Part shown: positions 54,801 through 63,800 of the stretch, piece by piece
Layout of the letters: every line of letters begins with the position of its first letter
How positions within the stretch are numbered: the stretch's first letter is position 1
Assembly: GCA_905116865.2 (NCBI GenBank)
Contig: CAJHNH020008444.1
Location: 1 to 64,000 of the forward strand
DNA from: Candidula unifasciata
Taxonomy: Eukaryota; Mollusca; Gastropoda; Stylommatophora; Geomitridae
Length of the DNA: 64,000 nucleotides
Direction of reading: 5' to 3'
The notes under the pieces: generated by a model
Seen by the model: the letters and a program-made list of their open reading frames with translations, nothing else
Databases searched by the model: none
What the model was told of the DNA's origin: nothing
Translations under genes and position numbers: made by a program

Positions 54801-57800
54801 AGCGAGTGCAGGTTTTTGTAAACCCCTTGTGGAAATAGGAAGAGTCAAGCTTTCAGCAGTGCTCTCCTCAGATGACCAGTTGCTCTATCAGGAGACTAAG
54901 CTTCATGGCATAAAAACCTGCTACAATTAAGTTGAATTAAGCCTTTAAACACTGTATTTTTCCATGTATAAGACTGTATGTTTTTCCCAATTTTTGAAGT
55001 TTAAAATTATACACGAAATATGTTGACAATATTTTTTTTCTTAATTTTGGGATTACAAAAAAAAAAAAAATACAGGGTTTGACTTATACATGGGAAAATA
55101 TTGTACCTTTTTTAAGTAAATAAATCTGACCACACTTATCTTCTTAGGGTCGTGTGTTGGACCCGGCAAGTGCTGAGAGACTCAAGGCCTTACAGCAGAT
55201 GTCCCAGGCTATTGAACAAAGTGTTCTGGAGGTTGACCACACCTTAGATGGCCAGTGGCAGGAACATCTGGCCAGGAAGAAAAAAGAAAAGAGGTTTGTC
55301 AGACTGACATCCAATTGGGCATGTAGCGTCTGGCATATTCTAGGCACTTATGTTCATTTATTTTTTCATTGGCACCTTTCCGTCTTTCCAGACGATAGTG
55401 TTATATTGCGCTATGAGGAGGTATGAGACTCACATTCCTTAGCGATGGCGAGTATGACTAGCAAGACCCGCCCGTGTCAAAAAAAAGTCTTCCACAATGA
55501 TAGCTTGGGATTTCAGGACCATTGTTAATAACAATAGCACTTATGTTAGACATAATGTAAACACACAATACGACTAGAAAGATTCTCCTTCTTCCGCTTT
55601 CTCCTCCTCCTCCTCCTTCTCCTCCTTCTCCTTCTCCTCCTCCTCATCCAGTTATATCATCAGAATGCTTGGATGATATGTAATGTTCTTCTGTTATCTC
55701 CTTCAAATGTGCTGTATAAGTTGATCTTCAATTTGTTAAGGCTGTTTTTGATGCCACTGTTCCATGATTGTCAAGGTCTTCCTCTTGCTTTGTGCCCATT
55801 ATATTTCCCACTTGACACCCTTTGGCTGTGGTTGCAGGGCATTCTTATCACATGACCAAACCATCTGTCTTGTGTATTGCTTTTTAGTGAACTGTATGAC
55901 TCAGTCCTAGTCTTATTATAATTTCTTCATTTTTAATTGGATCTCTTCTTATTCCAGCAGCTTTTCTAAAATATCTCAACCCTATTGTTGTGATTTTGTG
56001 CTCATTATTGTAGCGATGGTCCGTGTTTGGCACTGATAGAGAGTTTAGCCCAGCTGCTTAATTTACTGTTTTTATTCTGTACCAGTCTCATCTGGTAAAC
56101 GTGGTTGAGAGAGAGAGAGAGAGAGGGACACGCATACAGACAGATATATAGATATATATATATATCCTAAATTCTGTAGACTTTCATTTTCTACTGATTT
56201 TTTAGGAGTTTGGGTGTAAGGAAAGACAGATATGAGTTCACATTTCCACTAAAAAATAAAATTGTTATTGAAATGTTACATCAGTTTTGTAACTTGCAAC
56301 TTTTCTTTTGTCTGTTTTGTCAATAAGTATTTTTTGTTTGTTTTGTTCATTGAATGTTAATTTGCGGCAGTTCCTAGATATATATTGTGTTTATTCAGTC
56401 TCTGGTATCAGCTTGGTCACAAAATGTTAGATCTGTTATCATAAATTATACGATGTAGCATCATTTGTGACTCATTTTATGCAGTATCATATTTTAAAAT
56501 ATTCAGTCATTTGTAACTCACTCTTTGTGGTATCATATATTAATGATTCTATGTTGTATTATTTATAATTCTTTGGTATCATTTAGAAATCATTCTTTGT
56601 GGTATTTATAGCTCAATTTATATGGTATCTTTTATAACTCTTTTTTTATTGTATCATTTATAAATCTGTGTTGAATCATTTATAATTGTATGTGCTTTCA
56701 TTTTAAAATAATTATATGCTGTATCATTTATAAACCATTCTATGCTATCAATTATAAATCATTCTGTGCTGTATCATTTATAATTCTGTGTGGTATTTAT
56801 AAATCTTTCTATGTTGTATCATTTATAGTTCTGTGGTATGATGTATAGTGATTCTCTACCCTGTGATAACCTGCCCCAGGTTCTACACCCCGGCCGGTGA
56901 AACCATCTACAAGTCCATCAGAAACAACCACATTGTGATATCCAGTCAGCGGCACCAGTTGGACACGCTGGAGGAGCAGCTGAGAAATCTAAAGTTGTAC
57001 CACAAGTTGTCAGGCAGGGACTTTGACTCGACCACCATACTGAACAGGTGAGTGGGGAGGTGGCTGTATTAATATGATGCTTCATAGATCTGTAAGTTTG
57101 TAGCATGGGCTGATGTGTGGTACTGGGTCGGTTTGTAGCATGGGCTGATGTGTGGTACTGGGTAGGTTTGTAGCACTGAGGGTGGTGCTGGGTAGGTTTG
57201 TAGCACTGAGGGTGGTACTGTGTAGGCTTGTAGCACTGAGGGTGGTGCTGGGTAGGTTTGTAGCATGGGCTAATAAGTGGTACTGTGTAGGCTTGTAGCA
57301 CTGAGGGTGGTGCTATGTAGGTTTGTAGCATGGGCTGATATGTGGTACTGTGTAGGCTTGTAGCACTGAGGGTGGTGCTGGGTAGGTTTGTAGCATGGGC
57401 TGATGAGTGGTACTAGGTAGGCTTATAGCACTGGGAGTGGTGCTGGGCAGGTTTGTAGCATGGGTTGATGTGTGTTACTGTGTAGGCTTGTAGCACTGGG
57501 GTTGATCTGTGGTACTGTGTAGGCTTGTAGCACTGGGGTTGATCTGTGGTACTATGTAGGCTTGTAGCACTGAGGTTGTTGTGTGGTACTTTGTAGGCTT
57601 GTAGCACTGGGGTTAATGTGGTACTATGTAGGCTTCATTGCTGGATCAAGGGATGAATGACTATTTTGTAGAGACTGAACTGTGTTGGATGAATTCAATC
57701 AATTTAAACACACATGACACCAATGTAGAAATTGATTTAATCTAAATAATATTGTCTCTTGTGAATTGTGCAGTTTTTCCTTTTGTAATTCTAAAGAGAG

Positions 57801-60800
57801 GTCATCACACCATTGAAGCCCGAACTGAAACCAAATGTGACCTTGAATGCATCACTTGCTAATGGTATGACCCCAGAGAAAGTGGCCAAGCTGCGAGAAA
57901 TCTTGTCCCAACGGAAGGTCCCCAGGGTCAAGTCTACAGCACCAGGTGATGTATACTTAAGTTTTATGTTTTTTCTGGGCATATTATCTTCTGTCTTCTT
58001 CTTCATCCCAGTTTTCATTGTCTGTTTTATTCTTTATAAAATCATCATCCTTTGTGTTCTGTTAGATTCATTGGTTTTTGTAGTAATTATTTATGCATAA
58101 AAGCATCTTCTGTTAAAAAAAAAAAGAAACAGCTCCTGGTACTCACAGAATTAAGTCTATTTAGAGCCGCAGTAACATAGCGGCTAGCAGCCCTAAGGTC
58201 TAGGGTTCAGAGCCATGTCGAGGCACATTTGCTCCCAGGTCCATCCAGCATTAAATGGATGCCAGGTAATGTCGTGGGAAGTAAAAGTGGCTACATGATG
58301 CTGACCACATCAACAATCTAGTACAGATTGGTTTATAATAAATGTCTGACCAGGACTTTCTTTCTATATACCAGGGGGCCATTAGGCACCAGAAAATGTC
58401 TTTGAAAGGGTGCCGGTATGCCCCTAAAGGTGCCTGTTACACTGGTGCTGAAAAAAAGTGCCAGTACTGCTTAGTTTTGCGTACCGCACACACATAAAAT
58501 AACAACACACAGGATCTGATACTATTTGCTCGGTGTGCCAAAGGCGCAAAAGGGTTGCTTGACCTACTGACTAAGTCTGGCACGTGAGAAGCGTGTTTGA
58601 TAGATCTGCTTTATTTGTATGCTAACTGTTGGTTCTGCCTCTCAGGCAGATGCTGTCCAACGTTTGAGAAACAATCAATGAATAGATGCCCATTGGAGTT
58701 ACAGAGCCTACATAGGGAGCAGATTGAGTTTTTCAATTCTGGCACACACACGTCTTCTTTGCGATCACCGGCTGTAAAAGTCACCGGAAAGTTCTGGTTG
58801 TTTGTCCACCTTTGGATTTTAGTCTTGTGCCAGAACCTGAGCATTGCATGCATATCCGTTTAACTGATCTGACTTAATTGTATGCGGATTGTTAGTTCCT
58901 TTCCTCTCAGGCAGACGCACTCCGACTTCGAAGGAATCCCCCAATTAGTCGACTGTTACAGCATGCTTGTTGTCAGGTCTACTCTTGTTTTCTTGAACAT
59001 TTTGTTTAACCATCTCATTGTTGAACCATCTCATTGTTGAACCATCTCATTGTTGAACCATCTCATTGTTGAACCATCTCATTGTTGAACCTTCATCTCC
59101 CACAGCCAACCTATCAATGTCCAGGATTGTTCGTGTGACACCAGGCAGGAGTCCTGCAGTCGCCACCAACACTCCACCGCAGCAGCAGCAGCAACAGCAG
59201 ACACCACAACGTCTGCCGCAGCAGAGGAAGCACCAGCTGCCCCATCAAGCTGTGTCTACCCCTGTAGGCATGCAGCTGGGGCCCCCCACTGGTTAGTTTT
59301 GGGATATATCAATGTTATTATTTTCTATATTTCATATACTTGTTTCACATCATCATCATCAGCACGTTCTATCATAGGGCTTGCAGTCTCTGCCTCCATT
59401 GCATTCTATCATATGAAGTTGTTTTTTTCCAGTAACAGGACTGGGATCCAATTCAGCACCTGTGGCTTTGTGTTCCTAATTTGTTCTAGGATTTCTCTTT
59501 GATGTCCCTATTTTCAGTCCATGTATTTCCCATTTCAATGCCTGTTTATTGATTCTCTGCTGACTTCTCTTGGTAATGTGCTCAGTGAAGTGCCATCTTC
59601 TGTGTCTTACAACTGTTGATACTAGTGGTTGTCCATACATTTCTTATTTCTTCATCTTTCTTGCATTCATCCCATTTGCTTTCATACACTGACTACAGGG
59701 CTATTCAGAAGGTGGCCCGCAAGGCAAATCTGCCCACAGAGTTCTAGCTGGTGGCCCACATTTCTGACCCCCATACTTAAATTTTGTGGGATTTCTTTAC
59801 ATTTCTGACCCAACGCTTATATTTTGTAGGATTCCTTTACATTTCTGACCCCACGCTTATATTTTATAGGATTCCTTTACATTTCTGACCCGATACTTAT
59901 ATTTTATGGGATTCCTTTAAATATCTGACACCATACTTGTATTTTATGAGATTCCTTTACATTTCTGACCCCACGCTGATATTTTATAGGATTCCTTTAC
60001 ATTTCTGACCCCAGGCTGATATTTTATAGGATTCCTTTACATATCTGACCCCATACTTATATTTTATAGGATTCCTTTACATATCTGACCACATACTTAT
60101 ATTTTATAGGATTCCTTTACATATCTGACCACATACTTATATTTTATGGGATTCCTTTACATATCTGACCCCACACTTATATTTTACTTATGCATATTTC
60201 CTTCACATTCACAAAGTACTGCTGTTCTGATCCGGTACCTTCTACGGCATGTTTTATTCAAAATTTATCCATGTTAACTTTTCCTTTGGAGTTGCTAACA
60301 CTGCAGGCTGAGGATAAAGCTGCCCGGGCAACACATGGTCTCTACAATACTGCCCAGGATTTGTACTGTGAAGAGGAAGAACTTCACCCCTGACCTGAAT
60401 TGGTGTTACCATTGGCTGTGGTTCACATGCCTCCTTATAGCACAGATTGGAACACAAAGAGTAGTGCTATATTACCTGGAGAGAAGGAAAATGCTAGTTG
60501 CCTGTCCTTTACAGGAAATTGCAGAACCAGCCCCAGCATTGTTTGGCTGTTTGTGATTTTACTAGTCCGTTTTCTGGTCAGTAGATTGCAATTTCCTCTG
60601 AATGGTCAGCTCTCGAAACCACTGTCCAAACTATTGCAAGACGGTCTGCTGCCAAATCACCTGCTGCTAGGATCGAACCTAGGAATTAGGAAGTGGGTTC
60701 ACAATGCCCCAGCCACACATGTTGACAAAAAGGGAAGAGAGCCAACAATGTTCTGTACATTTCTTACCTCCTACTTTTACTGATTGGTGTTTCTTACTTT

Positions 60801-63800
60801 TAGGTGTAACACAGCAAAGCATCCACCAACTGCCAAACAAGATACACCAAGGCGGTACCCCAGCAAAGACCCCACCATCCATCGACGGACTCCAGCGGCA
60901 TATCACTAGTGCTCCCACTTCTTTGTCTGGGGTGGCCTATTTCAAGCAGCCTCATGCAGAGACTGGGCCATTCAACAAACAGGGTTTTGGTGCCGGGATT
61001 ATGCCCTCGCCTTTAGCTGCTGCCTCTAGAGCTGGTATAGGACTGATGCCGGCTGCCTCAGGAGCTGCTGTTAATATGCCTTTAACCTCAACTCCAGGAG
61101 CTAAGCTAGGCATGGTAAGCTTTTCTGAATGTTTTCTATCAGTCATCTGCATTAGTTGTCATCTTTGCAGATGATAGTTTTTAGGGGGAAGGGGCGGGGA
61201 TAAGGAAATCAAAGCCCATGACGATAATGAGTGTTGGCACTTTTGACAGTAGCTTATGCATTTAATGCATGTGTGTGCTGTTAGCTTTGCCGAGACTGTA
61301 GTCTGTGTCAGTTTTTCCCCCCACAAAGGACATTTGTGTGGGGTTTTTATTGGCACAGGAATAGAGCCGCTGTGGGGTGACACGTTTGCTGTGAAGCTTG
61401 AACTGCAGTTAGCCCTGGTGGCGAGTGTGGCTAACAAGAGCCACTTTCATTGGGAAAAGTCTTTGACAGTGGGAACAAGACATTTCAGAACCATTGTTGC
61501 CATGACATTTTCTTGATGTGATTCTTCTCAGACACTTAGTTCTTTACCTATTTACAGCCATTTTCACCTTTTATGCCTGTTCCCATCCTGAATTCCCTCA
61601 TTCATGCAACACAGTCCATGGCATCTTGTTTCCTCAGATCTACCTTAATACCTGTATCATTCATGTCCTGCTTGCATATATCTTTATATCGGGCCGACCT
61701 CATTATCTTCGACCGATCTGTAATTCACCATAGAGGATGCACTTAATGCCTTTCCCATCCTCAGAGTGTGTCCTAGCCATCTGAACCTTCAGAGAGTAAG
61801 GATTGAGAGAACTGTTGTGATACCAGCTGTTTCCTATACCTCAGTGTTTGTGATCTTGTCCTGTCACTTAATGCCATGTTTTCTTTGTGGGAATTGTGTG
61901 TCAAAGCTATTTGGCTTTGTAACCATTCTATAAATCAGTCGACCAGGTTTCGCTCCCGTAATCAGTAGTGCTGAAAACACAAGGAGTTTTATTTTGATTG
62001 AGCAGTAACATTACAAATCAAACGTCAAATTTGCCAACTGCAATTTTTACTTATTTATAGATGTATATATTGGTACCATAGCATCTTGTCTCGAAAACTG
62101 AAATATTTTGGCCATATCAAGCGCCATGGCAGATTGGAAGGAATAATAGCAAAAGATTTGGTACCAGGAAAGAGGGACAGGGGCCGACCAGCACGGAGAT
62201 GGGCACAGGATATAAGCGACACCTTAGGTAGGAACGTACATGAGGCTGGAGAGCTGGCTAGAGTCCGGGTTTGTTTCCGGCAGACCGTGACGAGAGCAGT
62301 GTTCTGTAAATTACCTGCTACATGATAGTATTGGGGCCAAAAGAGTCAAGTCATTGATGCATATTATAATATAGAGCCATTACCAAATGTATTTGTGGTC
62401 CGTCTTACCTCCAGCCTAACATGGGTCAAGGACTGGGCCCACATCAGCTAACAGCTCCAACACTTCCAGCTCCAGTGACCTCCGGCTCCTTGCCTCAGCC
62501 TTACACCCATAGGCCTGAGTTATACGAGAATTTAACTCCAACAGAAACCGAGGAGGAGGATGATGACTATGAGGAAGAAGATAATGGCTATGAGGATGAA
62601 GAGGAAGAGGAGGATGAAGAAGAGGCAGGGTTTGAAGGAATTCCTCCAGGTGAGTGAACGTAGTAATTTACATAAATTCACCATCACTGTGTGCCATGCC
62701 AGGTTGCTTAGGCATTCCTATCCCTCCACCAATCTTGGTTATTGGGATTCTGAATTATTTCTGTTGATAGTCGTCCACGCCGTCATCTGTTTTGCTCTGC
62801 CTCTCTCTCTGTTGCTGATCTCTGTGGTTGTCACAGTGTTCTCTGTGACATCATCTGTTTCGCTCGGCCTATGCCTTTCTTACTTATCTTTCCAGTTGGC
62901 ACAGTCTCCTTTATGCCATTGTTTTCTTTGTACTGCTTCTGTCTCTCATCTCTCTAGTTGTCACAGTGTTCTCCATACCGTCATCTGTTTTTGTTCTGCC
63001 TCTGTCTCTCCTGCTTATCTTTCCAATTGTCACAACCTCCTTTATGCCATTGTTTTCTTTGTTTTACCTCTGTCTCTCATCTTGGTTCTGCTTCAGTCTC
63101 TCTCTCAGAAAGTTCTGGTTGTTCATCAACTTCTGGACTGTCTTGTTTCAGAACTTGAGTTTTGCATGCCGTTCACATCCATTTTGCAGATGCAGATCTG
63201 CTTTTTTTTTGTAATCAGACTATTTATTGTTGCGGTAGTTATCATACATATGCAGTCCAACTTCGAAGGAAACATCAATACTACTATCTACTTTAGCCAC
63301 ATCAACACTATCTACTTTGGCCACATCTATACTATTATCTACTTTAGCCACATCAATACTAACTATCTACTTTAGCCGCATCAATACTATCTACTTTAGC
63401 CACATCAATACTACTATCTACTTTAGCCACATCAATACTACTATCTACTTTAGCCACATCAATACTACTATCTACTTTAGCCACATCAATACTATTATCT
63501 ACCTTAGCCACATCAATACTACTATCTACTTTAGCCACATCAATACTATTATCTACTTTAGCCACATCAATACTATTATCTACTTTAGCCAGGTTTCTGG
63601 TTGGGAACCTGTTTCTGAGATGACCACAAAGAGGTGTAGATAAGTCTTGAAAGTGCAAGCCCTTGCCCATGTATAGTTTAAGCATCTCTTTATCCCTTAT
63701 AGTTTAAGCACCTCTGTATCCCTTATAGTTTAAGCACCTCTGTATTCCTATATGTGAGTGAAATACACACTTGCACACACTCACAAATGGTGGTGGGAGT

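Noticed and set aside
62560..63375. 271-codon plus frame
   Set aside because: It starts out of frame inside NUP214 exon 24 and runs through an intronic T/C-rich repeat and the 24-bp array.
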